64,000 bases of DNA, from NCBI RefSeq assembly GCF_017876545.1, contig NZ_JAGIOD010000002.1, positions 992,001 through 1,056,000 of the forward strand, written 5' to 3'. The notes beneath the pieces are model-generated. The model worked only from the letters and a program-made list of their open reading frames with translations, searched no databases and had not been told where the DNA came from. The DNA is from Brachybacterium sacelli. Lineage in GTDB: Bacteria > Actinomycetota > Actinomycetes > Actinomycetales > Dermabacteraceae. Both the position numbers and the translations under genes were made by a program. Positions 1 to 7,724 of this stretch are shown piece after piece. Numbering within the stretch: the first letter of the stretch is position 1; every line of letters begins with the position of its first letter.

Positions 1-40
1 TTACGTCGTGCCGACCGTACCGCAGGCGAACCCCGGGTGC

Positions 41-99
41 AATCTGTAGATGCGACCTGGGCGGGTCGTCGCATCCATGGGTTGCGATCTGTAGATGCG
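41..99. repeat. Pair of 13-bp direct repeats
   Basis: ATCTGTAGATGCG occurs at 42-54 and 87-99. A short inverted echo (CTACAGA, 121-127) follows, and GATGCGA (49-55) faces TCGCATC (69-75). This lies about 130 bp upstream of the first supported ORF. It could be an operator or iteron-like array for the small ORF and sigma-like gene downstream. Function unknown; two copies are weak evidence. Confidence 0.35.
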
Positions 100-225
100 T
101 GTGTGAGGGTTGGGCCGCACCTACAGACACGCCCTAGGGTCGTCTTTCTTGGCCCACCGGACTACCGCGCAGCCCAAGGCAGGGCTGCCGGCATCGAGCA
201 TCAGGCCCTCTTGCGAGGAGACTCA

Positions 226-405
226 ATGACGACCCACGACACCGGACACACCTGCGCCGTGACCTGCAGTCGCGAGCACCCCGCCGTCGTCAACACGACC
301 TGGCGCTCCGAAGAGGTGAACCCTGCGCAACGCCGCTCGGGGAGAGCATCGATGCACGGTCACCCCACAGTAGTTCCCACCACACCAGAGTGGAGGGCCG
401 GCTGA
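226..405 (+). CDS. Small hypothetical protein coupled to the sigma-like gene
   Basis: 59-residue ORF starting at ATG 226 behind GAGGAG (215-220). Its TGA overlaps the ATG of the next gene (TGATG at 403-407), the arrangement expected for translational coupling. The product has two Cys (CAVTC) and several His in its first half but no recognisable domain, signal peptide or membrane segment. The ribosome binding site and the stop/start overlap are the main arguments that it is real. It might be a small partner or anti-factor of the sigma-like protein; that is inference. Confidence 0.45.
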   Translation: MTTHDTGHTCAVTCSREHPAVVNTTWRSEEVNPAQRRSGRASMHGHPTVVPTTPEWRAG

Positions 406-746
406 TGGCCCTGGACCTCAAACCTTCCCCCACGTCCCTTCGGACGAAGCATCATCGGGCGTGTGAGTGTGATCGTGACACGGTGGATTCGCCGTGGAAG
501 GCGGAGATGTGCCAGATCCTCCACAGCCACGATGATGTCCAGGCACGAGCTCTGCTCGACGAGTTCCTCCTCCAGCACGAGGTCGAGATCTCCCGGGTCA
601 TCAAGCGCGCCCAGAGGATCGCCCACCTCGACTACAAGGACAAAGAGACCGCGTTCTCCTACTTCGGCCAGGCCCTCATGCAGATGATCCAGAACCGCTG
701 GCGCGCCAAGAACGCCGCCACCGGCACCAGCCAGGTCTTCAACTGA
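405..746 (+). pseudogene. Sigma-factor-like protein, 5' fragment (cut by IS3 element)
   Basis: N-terminal 113 codons of a gene interrupted by the IS3 element that begins at 744; the stop TGA (744-746) is the first three bases of the IS inverted repeat. Start ATG 405 has GGAGGG 7 nt upstream and overlaps the preceding stop. Removing the IS and one copy of the AAC duplication restores one continuous 329-residue frame with the fragment at 2053. Residues about 45-110 (acidic/hydrophobic helices, then aromatic ...YFGQALMQMIQNRW) resemble sigma-70 region 2. It is a phage- or ICE-type divergent sigma-like protein rather than a housekeeping one. The family assignment is tentative; the disruption is directly visible. 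Confidence 0.65.
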
Positions 747-792
747 AGCGCCCTGGGTTCCGTTCCGATCCTGATACGAGGAGGATTGGAAC

Positions 793-1113
793 ATGCCGAG
801 CAAGTACCCACAGTCGTTCCGCGACCGTGCCATGCGCATGGTCGTGGACCGTATGGAGGCCGATGAAGGCCTGACGCAGTATCAGGCGATCAAGGAGATC
901 GCGCCGAAGCTGAACATCTCGACGGAGTCGCTGCGGCGCTGGATCGAGCAGTCTCAGATCGACGCAGGGGCCAAAACTGGGCTCTCGAGCGAGGCCCAGG
1001 CCGAGATTCGCCGGCTCAAGCGTGAGAACGCGGAGCTGCGCAGGGCGAACGAGATCCTGAAGTCAGCGTCAGCGTTTTTCGCCGCGGAGCTCGACCGCCC
1101 CTCGACGAGATGA
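793..1113 (+). CDS. IS3-family transposase OrfA
   Basis: 106-residue OrfA with an N-terminal helix-turn-helix (residues about 5-55, SLRRWIEQSQ at the recognition helix) and a C-terminal leucine-zipper-like helix (EIRRLKRENAELRRANEIL). It binds the IS ends and multimerises with OrfB. AGGAGG stands upstream of the ATG. The stop overlaps the orfB start as ATGA. A T5C run at 1075-1080 near the end, with the orfB frame open from there, is a candidate -1 slippage site for an OrfAB fusion, the usual IS3 strategy. Confidence 0.93.
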   Translation: MPSKYPQSFRDRAMRMVVDRMEADEGLTQYQAIKEIAPKLNISTESLRRWIEQSQIDAGAKTGLSSEAQAEIRRLKRENAELRRANEILKSASAFFAAELDRPSTR

Positions 1114-2021
1114 TCGCCTACATCGATATGTATCGCGATCAGTTCGGGGTCGAGCTCATCTGCCGCACCCTCGCGGCGACCGAGGGTGGATTCATCACTT
1201 CACGCGGCTACCGCGCCGCGAAGACTCGACCGGCAAGCGACCGTGACCTGCGCGATCGCGTGCTTATCGAAGAGATCAGGCGCATCCATGCCGAGAACTA
1301 CGGGGTCTATGGGGCGCGGAAGATCTGGCACGCGATGCGGCGTGAGGGCTGGGACATCGGTCGTGATCAGTGCGCTCGGCTGATGCGCAAAGCCGGGTTG
1401 CACGGTGTGATCCGCGGGCGGACGCCCCGCACCACGCAGCCCTCGCCGCTGCCCGATGGACGGCCGGATCTCGTGGAGAGGAACTTCGAGGCTCCCGCAC
1501 CGAACCGGCTCTGGGTCGCAGACATCACCTACGTCCGCACGACCAGCGGATTCTGCTACACGGCTTTCGTGATCGATGCGTTCTCCCGCCGGATCGCGGG
1601 CTGGGCAACAAGGGCGACGATGCGGACAGAGGACCTCCCGCTCGAGGCCCTCGAACACGCTTTGATCGCAGCAAAAGACCAGGCCATCGGGGGTTTGATC
1701 CACCACAGCGACCGTGGCAGTCAGTACGTCAGCGTTCGATACACCGAGCACCTGGCCGAAGCGGGCATCGCTGCCTCTGTCGGCTCCCGCGGCGACAGCT
1801 ATGACAATGCCCTGGCAGAGACGGTCAACGGGCTCTACAAAGCCGAGCTCATCCACGCCCGGCCCGCTTGGCCGTCGGTCACCGAGGTCGAATTCGCGAC
1901 GATGAACTGGGTCCACTGGTGGAACCACCAGCGGCTCCACCAGGCCCTGGACTACTCGACTCCGATCGAGGTCGAGAAGGCCTACGCTCAGACCCGGGAG
2001 CCCTCAACGGCCCCCACATAG
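1110..2021 (+). CDS. IS3-family transposase OrfB (DDE integrase core)
   Basis: 303-residue catalytic subunit. The rve/integrase-core triad is visible as D138 (in VADITY), D201 (in HHSDRGSQY) and E237 (in NALAETVN), preceded by an HTH_21-like segment (residues about 52-110). The ATG overlaps the orfA stop by ATGA, but the frame is open upstream past the T5C run, so production as OrfAB by -1 frameshift is equally possible. The C-terminal HQRLHQALDYSTP is typical of the family. Confidence 0.95.
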   Translation: MIAYIDMYRDQFGVELICRTLAATEGGFITSRGYRAAKTRPASDRDLRDRVLIEEIRRIHAENYGVYGARKIWHAMRREGWDIGRDQCARLMRKAGLHGVIRGRTPRTTQPSPLPDGRPDLVERNFEAPAPNRLWVADITYVRTTSGFCYTAFVIDAFSRRIAGWATRATMRTEDLPLEALEHALIAAKDQAIGGLIHHSDRGSQYVSVRYTEHLAEAGIAASVGSRGDSYDNALAETVNGLYKAELIHARPAWPSVTEVEFATMNWVHWWNHQRLHQALDYSTPIEVEKAYAQTREPSTAPT

Positions 2022-2052
2022 AAGCCGGAACGGAACCCAGGGCGCTTCAAAC

Positions 2053-2703
2053 TACTCCCACAACCTCCCCACCATCCTCGAGAAGGAGACCCGCTACTGG
2101 ATCCGCGAGGACCGCAGCCGCGGATTGCTCAACGGCACCGCCGGCGTCCCCGGCGACACCGCCCGAGACCGCCGAGGACGAGCCCTGGCCAAGTCCCGCC
2201 AGCTGTTCGAGCTCGAGCACCAGCACAGCCCCACCGACCCCGAACTGGTCCAGTTCCACAACGCCCGCATGCGAGCCACCCGCAAGGACGCCTCCCGGCA
2301 GTCGGTACTGGTGACCGAGAAGAGTCTGCGGACCCTGAAGGCCGTGCCCCTTCCAGAGGCGGACACCGCCGTCGAACCGCGCCTGATCACCCAGGACGAG
2401 CCCGACATCACCCTCCACGAACGCCGCCAACGCCTCGCCGCCGTCATCACCCAATGCGAACAACAAGACGAAGAGAGGCGCCAATCCCGCCGCCGCACAC
2501 CCACCCGCGAACCCGTACTCATGACCGACGTCGCACACGCCTACTTCGCCCACCATGCCGAAGGGCATTTCCCTACGCGAGGCGAGATTGCCGAGCAGCT
2601 TGGCATCACAGGGTCGGCAGCTCGACGCGAGCTCGGCGCCCGGCTGAACGATGTGCTCGGCGTGACCCGCGAGGCATTCGCTGACTACCGCGACGCCAGC
2701 TGA
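2053..2703 (+). pseudogene. Sigma-factor-like protein, 3' fragment
   Basis: 216 codons that continue the frame of the 405-743 fragment exactly once the IS3 element and the duplicated AAC are removed. The beginning (ETRYWIRED) and the segment ALAKSRQLFELEHQHSPTDPE resemble the sigma-70 region 2/3 boundary, where a region-3 helix is followed by a (R/S)PTxxE turn. The C-terminal 60 residues contain a helix-turn-helix (TRGEIAEQLGITGSAARREL), perhaps the region-4 equivalent. No start codon with a ribosome binding site is evident at the fragment's beginning, so it is probably not translated on its own. Confidence 0.65.
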
Positions 2704-2938
2704 CGATGGCGGCCCTGCAGGCCGATCGGCGCGATCCACTCGGGGCAGGAGACCTACGTTGCCGAGTCCGTAGTTCGCAGTCGCTGCCCGGTCATTCGAG
2801 AACCTTGCCGCCTGACGGCACGGCACGGAGTGCTACGGCTTCCACCAGGATCTTCGCGACCAGTAGCGGCCACTCCGCCATGGCCCCTTTCCACATGCCA
2901 GAGCTCGTGGATGCTCTCGCGGGCACGCAATGCCACGA

Positions 2939-3274
2939 ATGTCCCGCCGGATAGTTCGCCCGCCCACTCTCTGGGCGTCGCCGCACTCCGCGGCCCAGTG
3001 GCACGAGGGGAGCAGGTCCATGGCCGTCGAGAACCGCGAACGGGCATCCCGCATGGACATGCGGACCCCCTGCTGCCGAGCGCGTTCCCACATCGACTAC
3101 GTCTACGAGGGGCGACCGTACATGGAGGAGCAGGTCGTCGAGTCCTTTGGCTGCGGAGGCGCGGGCTGCGACAACTCCTGGTACGCGGACGGCACCGCGT
3201 CGATGATCCGCGCCACCGTCGCCGACGAGACCGGGCATCGCGAGTCGTTCTTCTTCGAGGAGGGGGAGGCCTGA
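2939..3274 (+). CDS. Small cysteine-containing hypothetical protein
   Basis: About 111 residues. The N-terminal segment TLWASPHSAAQWHEGSRSMA resembles the 'NPY..G(S/T)..A.W..G' segment found in small phage/RMF-like proteins, which is why I prefer a start near 2939 (or ATG 2930) over ATG 3020; none has a strong ribosome binding site. The rest has CC and CGGAGC cysteine pairs, suggesting a small metal-binding domain, and an acidic tail. The TGA overlaps the ATG of the metallophosphoesterase (TGATG), so the two are probably co-translated. The 235 bp before it (2704-2938) show no supported gene. Function unknown. Confidence 0.5.
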   Translation: MSRRIVRPPTLWASPHSAAQWHEGSRSMAVENRERASRMDMRTPCCRARSHIDYVYEGRPYMEEQVVESFGCGGAGCDNSWYADGTASMIRATVADETGHRESFFFEEGEA

Positions 3275-3924
3275 TGCCCGCCGTCCACTTCACCTCCGAC
3301 ACGCACTTTCTCCAGCGCCTGATGGCGCGGGAGCGCGGCTATGCCCCCGGCGCGGGCTCCACCCGAGACGTCACCGGGGAGCAGGTCGTCGCGCATGACG
3401 AGGCGATCATCGCGATCTGGAACCGGCACGTGCAGCCGGAGGACATCGTGTGGCACCTGGGCGATCTTGCGCTGGTTGCTCCACGGCGCCTGGCGGGGAT
3501 TGTTCCGCGGCTGAATGGGCGCATTCGCCTGGTCCTGGGCAACCACGACCGTGCGCACCCTCTGTTCGGCGAGAAATCCATCGGTGCACTGCGGGAGACG
3601 CTCGGCTTGGGCATCGAGTGGGCCGGCACCTTCGCGACCGTGAAGATCGCACCGACGAAAGAGCTCGCGCGTCGCAACGGCCCCGTGCCACACCGTGTGG
3701 CCCTGTCCCACTTCCCCTACACGGCAGATCGCACCGACGACCCGCGGGAGACGCAGTGGCGTCTGCGCGATGAGGGTGCGGTGCTGCTGCACGGCCACAC
3801 TCACGCGGCATCGGCGACAGGGGCTCCGCGGCAGATCCATGTCGGATGGGATGCGTGGCGGCGCCCGGTAGCCGCGCACGAGCTCTCCCACATCATCGAG
3901 GCCGACGTAGCTATCGGCTCCTGA
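3274..3924 (+). CDS. Calcineurin-like metallophosphoesterase
   Basis: 216-residue single-domain phosphoesterase. The metal and catalytic motifs occur in canonical order: SDTH (8-11), GDL (63-65), GNHD (89-92), SHFP (145-148) and GHTH (174-177). It lacks a signal peptide, so it acts in the cytoplasm. Such small stand-alone enzymes are common in phages and integrative elements; the substrate (nucleotide, RNA 2',3'-cyclic phosphate or phosphodiester) cannot be read from the sequence. The ATG overlaps the upstream stop as TGATG with GGGGGAGG just before it, implying coupling to the small Cys-containing protein. Confidence 0.88.
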   Translation: MPAVHFTSDTHFLQRLMARERGYAPGAGSTRDVTGEQVVAHDEAIIAIWNRHVQPEDIVWHLGDLALVAPRRLAGIVPRLNGRIRLVLGNHDRAHPLFGEKSIGALRETLGLGIEWAGTFATVKIAPTKELARRNGPVPHRVALSHFPYTADRTDDPRETQWRLRDEGAVLLHGHTHAASATGAPRQIHVGWDAWRRPVAAHELSHIIEADVAIGS

Positions 3925-4019
3925 GGGCTCCGTCGCGCAGTTGCATTCCATGTCCCGCCGCGGGGCCCGCACGCCCACTGAACAAGTGAGCAGACACGGC
4001 GCAGTCACAGAAGCAGACT

Positions 4020-4397
4020 ATGAGCACCCTTGCCGGCCTCAGCCAGCAGATCACCGACCACCCCGACGACGCGCTGGCCGTGCTCGATGCCGTCGAGACC
4101 GCGCTCCGTTCCGAGGGCTTCAACCCGCCCGCCGTCACGGTCGTCCCCGCGCACGAGGACGACGAAGGCGAGTGGATCGAGACCGCGGTCCTCAACCCGC
4201 GCACCGGTGAGGAGGACTCCCTCGTCGTCGTCGACGTCTCTCAGCGCTTCACCTCCGCCGAAGCCATCGACTTCGACGCGGACACCCGGATCCTCCATCT
4301 CGATTACGACGACCTCGCCGACCACGACGGCCTGCTGTACGTCACCGAGTCCGACACTCTTCCCGTCTCTCTCCCGGAGGGCTGGCGCGAGGTCTGA
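4020..4397 (+). CDS. Hypothetical acidic protein
   Basis: 125 residues, rich in Asp/Glu, no Cys, no membrane segment or signal peptide. Two parts can be guessed: an N-terminal helix (LAGLSQQITDHPDDALAVLD) and a beta-rich remainder with repeated acidic turns. It is convergent with the J-domain gene (57 bp apart). I do not recognise a family. Codon use matches the surrounding high-GC genes, which supports it being real. Confidence 0.6.
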   Translation: MSTLAGLSQQITDHPDDALAVLDAVETALRSEGFNPPAVTVVPAHEDDEGEWIETAVLNPRTGEEDSLVVVDVSQRFTSAEAIDFDADTRILHLDYDDLADHDGLLYVTESDTLPVSLPEGWREV

Positions 4398-4453
4398 GCC
4401 TGCGCGGGCGAACCGAGCTCTGAGCGCTCTTCCTGATCGGCCGCGTGCACGTG

Positions 4454-5752
4454 TCACACCAGCAGCGACATCGACTCCAGTGCCCGCTGACGGAACAGGG
4501 CGTTCTCTTTGTCGAGATCCCGGCCGGCGTCCTGCCCGATGGCGTCGATGACCTGCGTCAGGGATCCGAAGGTTACCCCATGGGCGGTCGTGTCGGCCGG
4601 CGGTTCGTTGGAGAGCTTCGTCGGCACGATGTACCCATGGGCACGACCCGCGCGACCGAGGCGTGCAGCAAGGGCCTTGACCTCGTCGCGCACGACGTTG
4701 CGGTGCACACTCCGGTCGCTGACGATCTCTGGGCCAGCGATCTCGAGGCCGTCTCCTCCGAGAGGAGGGATCGCGACCAGGTGAATCGAGCGGCCCACGA
4801 TGACTGCGACCTGCGATCGCACAGCGGACCCGCCCGGACGCGGAGTCACCCGGTCCGGCAGGAGGATGACCCGTACGCCTGCGCGGTGGCCGAAGGCACC
4901 CTTCAAGGCGCCGAGCAAGCGGTCGATATCGGGGTGGCGATCGCCGAGGTTCGTTGCCCCGACCTGGGTGATGAACGACGTGTCGATGATGCCGGCGCCG
5001 CGGCGGCGCCCCGAGCGGGCCAATGCCATGCCGAAGGACAGGTAGGTCGTGGACACGCTGGCGCCGAAGCACAGACCGGCGCCGATCGTCGGCAGTGGTG
5101 TCCCGGCGTCGAGGTAGATCACTCCGGCTGCGAAAAGCGCGATGACCAGGGAGAGGAACAGACCCCATCGAGTCGTGATCACTCGAGTGACCGTGAGCGC
5201 GGACCAGGCCAGATGAGCTCCGGCACCGGCCGCGAGGGCCAGCGGAACGGACAACGCCTCGATACGGGCCAGGGGAAGGCCGAGGGTGGATGCGGCAGCC
5301 GCGCCTGCCACGGCCCATGCCACGAAGGCGAGGATCGACAGGAGCTTGCGGCCGATTCCCGCGGAGGCCGATGTCCCTGTGGACGCCTCGGCGCTCTCAG
5401 CCGCGAGGTGCCAGTCCCATGCGGTTGGATTCACGTCCATCATCGAGAACCCGAGAGCATCTGGGCTGGGTGAGAACACGCGCGATCGCTTCGCCTTCGG
5501 GGGTCGCGTACTGGAAGCGGGGGAGGGGTCGGGTCGCACAGCACCGGACTGGGCCAGGGTGCGATCGTAGGCGGCCCGCTTGGAGGCGTTGGACAGGACG
5601 TTGTACGCGGAGCTCACGCGCTTGGCGAGCTCGTCGTCGCCGCCGCCGGCGTCGGCGTGCAGCGCCCGCATCTGGGCGCGGAACGCGGCAGCGATCTCGA
5701 CCCGCGTGGCGTCCTGGTCGACGCCCAGGGTCTCGTAATGGCTGATCGCCAT
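4454..5752 (-). CDS. Membrane-anchored J-domain protein (HAD in place of HPD)
   Basis: 432 residues from an ATG preceded by AGGAGG; longer in-frame starts lack one. Residues 4-68 form a DnaJ-type J domain (YETLGV...AYDRTL), but the invariant HPD loop that stimulates DnaK is HAD (32-34), which in known J proteins would weaken or abolish Hsp70 coupling. Roughly residues 140-260 contain about four hydrophobic segments, then a cytoplasmic C-terminal domain with alternating strands (VRVILLPDRVTP, VAVIVGRSIHLVAIP) of unknown fold. It might tether an Hsp70 or act independently of it. Neighbouring island genes on the same strand give no functional clue. Confidence 0.72.
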   Translation of the reverse strand: MAISHYETLGVDQDATRVEIAAAFRAQMRALHADAGGGDDELAKRVSSAYNVLSNASKRAAYDRTLAQSGAVRPDPSPASSTRPPKAKRSRVFSPSPDALGFSMMDVNPTAWDWHLAAESAEASTGTSASAGIGRKLLSILAFVAWAVAGAAAASTLGLPLARIEALSVPLALAAGAGAHLAWSALTVTRVITTRWGLFLSLVIALFAAGVIYLDAGTPLPTIGAGLCFGASVSTTYLSFGMALARSGRRRGAGIIDTSFITQVGATNLGDRHPDIDRLLGALKGAFGHRAGVRVILLPDRVTPRPGGSAVRSQVAVIVGRSIHLVAIPPLGGDGLEIAGPEIVSDRSVHRNVVRDEVKALAARLGRAGRAHGYIVPTKLSNEPPADTTAHGVTFGSLTQVIDAIGQDAGRDLDKENALFRQRALESMSLLV

Positions 5753-5820
5753 GCCCGCCCTCCTGATCGGTTGTTCCTGTTCTCCCAACCAGTGGGCGCG
5801 AGGGCGCTGTCGCGGGCCGG

Positions 5821-6123
5821 TCAGGCGGCCTCCAACAGGTTGAGGCAGTCGTGGAGCATGCACCGGGCGATGTTCTCGGCGTCGTCGTCGCCCCGGGTTC
5901 TCGCCAATAGCACTATTGACCACATGGCGCACACCATCGTGCAACCGGGGACCAGTCCTGGCGAGACGTGTCGGAGGCGGTGTCGGGCTTCCTCTGCCAA
6001 GAGGTCGCGGATCGACAGCAGATCCTTGGTGGAGACAGCTTCGACAAGAGCAGGCATTTCCGGGCCTTCCGCTGGGGTGCGCTCACCCAGGACAGTGGGC
6101 GGGATGCCTCTGCGGCGGGACAT
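5821..6123 (-). CDS. Hypothetical protein
   Basis: 100 residues. An N-terminal basic stretch is followed by a helical region with the segment STKDLLSIRDLLAEEARHRL and a moderately hydrophobic segment (GCTMVCAMWSIVLLA), ending in an acidic and Cys-containing helix. It is not clearly a membrane protein. It lies 68 bp upstream of the J-domain gene on the same strand and may be co-transcribed with it. No family recognised. Confidence 0.5.
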   Translation of the reverse strand: MSRRRGIPPTVLGERTPAEGPEMPALVEAVSTKDLLSIRDLLAEEARHRLRHVSPGLVPGCTMVCAMWSIVLLARTRGDDDAENIARCMLHDCLNLLEAA

Positions 6124-6217
6124 TCTGCAACCTCGTGACCAGTAATGATGGTGTCTGAATGATTGCCTCGGCTAGAATTGTCGCGTCGCTGGCGGATGGG
6201 GCCATGACTGGGTGTGA

Positions 6218-6251
6218 CAAGACCCCGGGAAGCATTCTTCTCGGGGTCTTG
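6218..6251. terminator. Strong hairpin terminator
   Basis: Perfect 10-bp stem CAAGACCCCG / CGGGGTCTTG with a 14-nt loop. It stands between the LRV-like gene and the 100-residue ORF, both on the minus strand, so it probably separates the ATPase operon from the J-domain pair. Confidence 0.65.
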
Positions 6252-6360
6252 TTCTATGCGCCGCATGCTTCGGTCAGCAGATTCGCGTGATGCTCATGCA
6301 GTGGTGATCCAGGTGCGAGCGGCCATCGGTGACCTCCCGTGGTCCTCGTGTCGGTGCGGG

Positions 6361-6795
6361 TCAGGCTGCCACGGCTGGGGACTCCGCGATCCGGTCGGCG
6401 ACGAGCCCGGTGGTGCCAGCCGGTGCACTGGGGTGCTCGGCGAGGAATCGCAGGGTCTCGGCGGAGGCGCGGGGAGCGGAGGCGGCGTGGTAAATCGCGT
6501 TGCGGTCCGTCAGACGGCGCGCGATGCGGTCGACGAACTCTGTGGTGAGGTCGGTTCGCCTGGTGACCGGGTACGTCATCCACCGCTCGTCGCGCTCGAC
6601 CAAGTACTCCAGAGTGTGCTCGGTGGTGGCGGGATTGTGGGCGATCTTGCGCAGCACCTCGGAGGTGACGCCGGAGCGAGCGAGTCCGTCGAGGACTTCT
6701 GTGTCGTCGCTGAACGCTGCGGCCCTGAGCACCAGGCGGATGGTTCGGGGGCTCTCGAGCAGTTGGGGGTCTGCGTACTCGGCGAGATCGGTCAT
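6361..6795 (-). CDS. LRV/HEAT-like repeat protein, last gene of ATPase operon
   Basis: 144 residues; ATG with GGAGGG 7 nt upstream. The sequence repeats a 24-26-residue helical unit of the type A-x-N/H-P-A-T-x-x-x-x-L-x-x-L (for example HNPATTEHTLEYLVER, then APRASAETLRFLAEHPSAP), resembling leucine-rich-repeat-variant/HEAT-like solenoids that bind proteins or nucleic acids. It is the third same-strand gene after the ATPase and the HicA-like fusion, with a 110-bp gap to the latter. A binding or sensing partner is a fair inference; no enzymatic motif is present. Confidence 0.6.
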   Translation of the reverse strand: MTDLAEYADPQLLESPRTIRLVLRAAAFSDDTEVLDGLARSGVTSEVLRKIAHNPATTEHTLEYLVERDERWMTYPVTRRTDLTTEFVDRIARRLTDRNAIYHAASAPRASAETLRFLAEHPSAPAGTTGLVADRIAESPAVAA

Positions 6796-6905
6796 GGTGG
6801 TTCCCTCCGTGAGTTCCAGCGGTTGCGGACACCGAGGAAGTGGGCGGAGGGGTCGCCTCATAGGACCCCCGGGAATGTGGGGATGTGTGCCTGTGGAATA
6901 CCTGG

Positions 6906-7685
6906 TCAGGAGCGCCGTAGGTCCAGTTCGAGGGTCTTCTCCAGCGTCGAGATGGCGTTGCGGAGACTCCGGTGGTCTGACGGCGTGGACGGGAGGGAGC
7001 TGCGTCGTCCCTGGTAGGTGACGTCGATGTGGCCGCCGCCAGTGCGTTCGACAGTGGCTCCGCGGGCGGCCAAAAGAGTCGTGAGCTCGCGCAGGGTCGT
7101 CGGGTAGCGCGTGCCAATTCCGCCGCTGTGCTTGGGGGACGGGCGACGGTCGTGACTCGGACGAGTCTCTCGTGCTCGGGTCGAGGTCATCGCCGACATG
7201 ACGGCCTGGTCGTTCAGTCCGATCGCCGCTGCGTACTCGCCGCGCACGACCACGGCCGCCTTGCCAGTTTGGTCGATCCACTCATCGTCGGGATGCTCGA
7301 TCGCCTCGATGAGGTCCTGCTTGGTCAATCCGAGCCTCTTCATGTACGGCAGGGCGGAGGAGAGCACGTACAGGCTGTCAGCATCCACCGGAGTGTCCTC
7401 TATGGGGTCTCCACTGTCCGTGGAGAACACGGGCGCAGCCGCCGATGGCGTGGAGCTCGGAATGCTCGGAGGCGCGGGCCGCGGCCCATCTGCCTTGGAG
7501 GGCGCCTTCTCCTCTTGGCCAACGAGGAAGAGAAGCGTTCGGAGTTGCTGGACATCGGCGGGCGACAGGTCGAGCTCGATCGTGGCAGTGTCGAGGTCGA
7601 TGGCGAGAGTCATGCTGGAGTCGTCACGGCGGAGGGAGAAGCGTCCGGGCTCTGCCCGCGTGGTCCCTGGTGCGGTGTCGGCCAT
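6906..7685 (-). CDS. Fusion protein with DUF4258-like and HicA-like domains
   Basis: 259 residues, AGAGGA upstream of the ATG. Three parts: residues 25-60, a short beta/helix region; 104-166, 'YVLSSALPYMKRLGLTKQDL... GKAAVVVRG', with the helix-strand-strand pattern of DUF4258/BrnT-like small domains; and 190-257, a HicA-like double-stranded-RNA-binding fold with GGGHI (216-220) and a downstream S/T-P...LRNAI helix. HicA toxins are usually about 60-80 residues and have GSHH or G-x-H at this place; here H219 fits the catalytic His. The linker (60-103) is Pro/Ser-rich. The start is 39 bp from the stop of the ATPase gene, so the two are probably one operon. The RNase-like role is inference from fold resemblance. 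Confidence 0.6.
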   Translation of the reverse strand: MADTAPGTTRAEPGRFSLRRDDSSMTLAIDLDTATIELDLSPADVQQLRTLLFLVGQEEKAPSKADGPRPAPPSIPSSTPSAAAPVFSTDSGDPIEDTPVDADSLYVLSSALPYMKRLGLTKQDLIEAIEHPDDEWIDQTGKAAVVVRGEYAAAIGLNDQAVMSAMTSTRARETRPSHDRRPSPKHSGGIGTRYPTTLRELTTLLAARGATVERTGGGHIDVTYQGRRSSLPSTPSDHRSLRNAISTLEKTLELDLRRS

Positions 7686-7724
7686 ATCGAATCCTCTCGT
7701 GGGCGTGGATGCACGCCCCGCGTG

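Larger units (their letters stand above)
744..2049 (+). mobile_element. Complete IS3-family insertion sequence
   Basis: 1,306-bp element with perfect 23-bp terminal inverted repeats (744-766 and 2027-2049), beginning TGAAGCGCCC and ending GGGCGCTTCA. It is flanked by a 3-bp duplication AAC (741-743 and 2050-2052), the usual size for IS3 elements. It contains orfA and orfB. Intact ends, intact ORFs and perfect repeats suggest a recent, potentially active insertion into the sigma-like gene. Confidence 0.95.

Noticed and set aside
41..130. CRISPR-like repeat pair at the window start
   Set aside because: Two 13-bp copies with no array, no spacers of regular size and no cas genes anywhere in the window.
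2754..3302. Minus-strand frame containing HELWH, an apparent HExxH zinc-protease motif
   Set aside because: No surrounding metzincin features, poor codon use, and it lies antisense to the small Cys-containing gene. HExxH alone occurs by chance.
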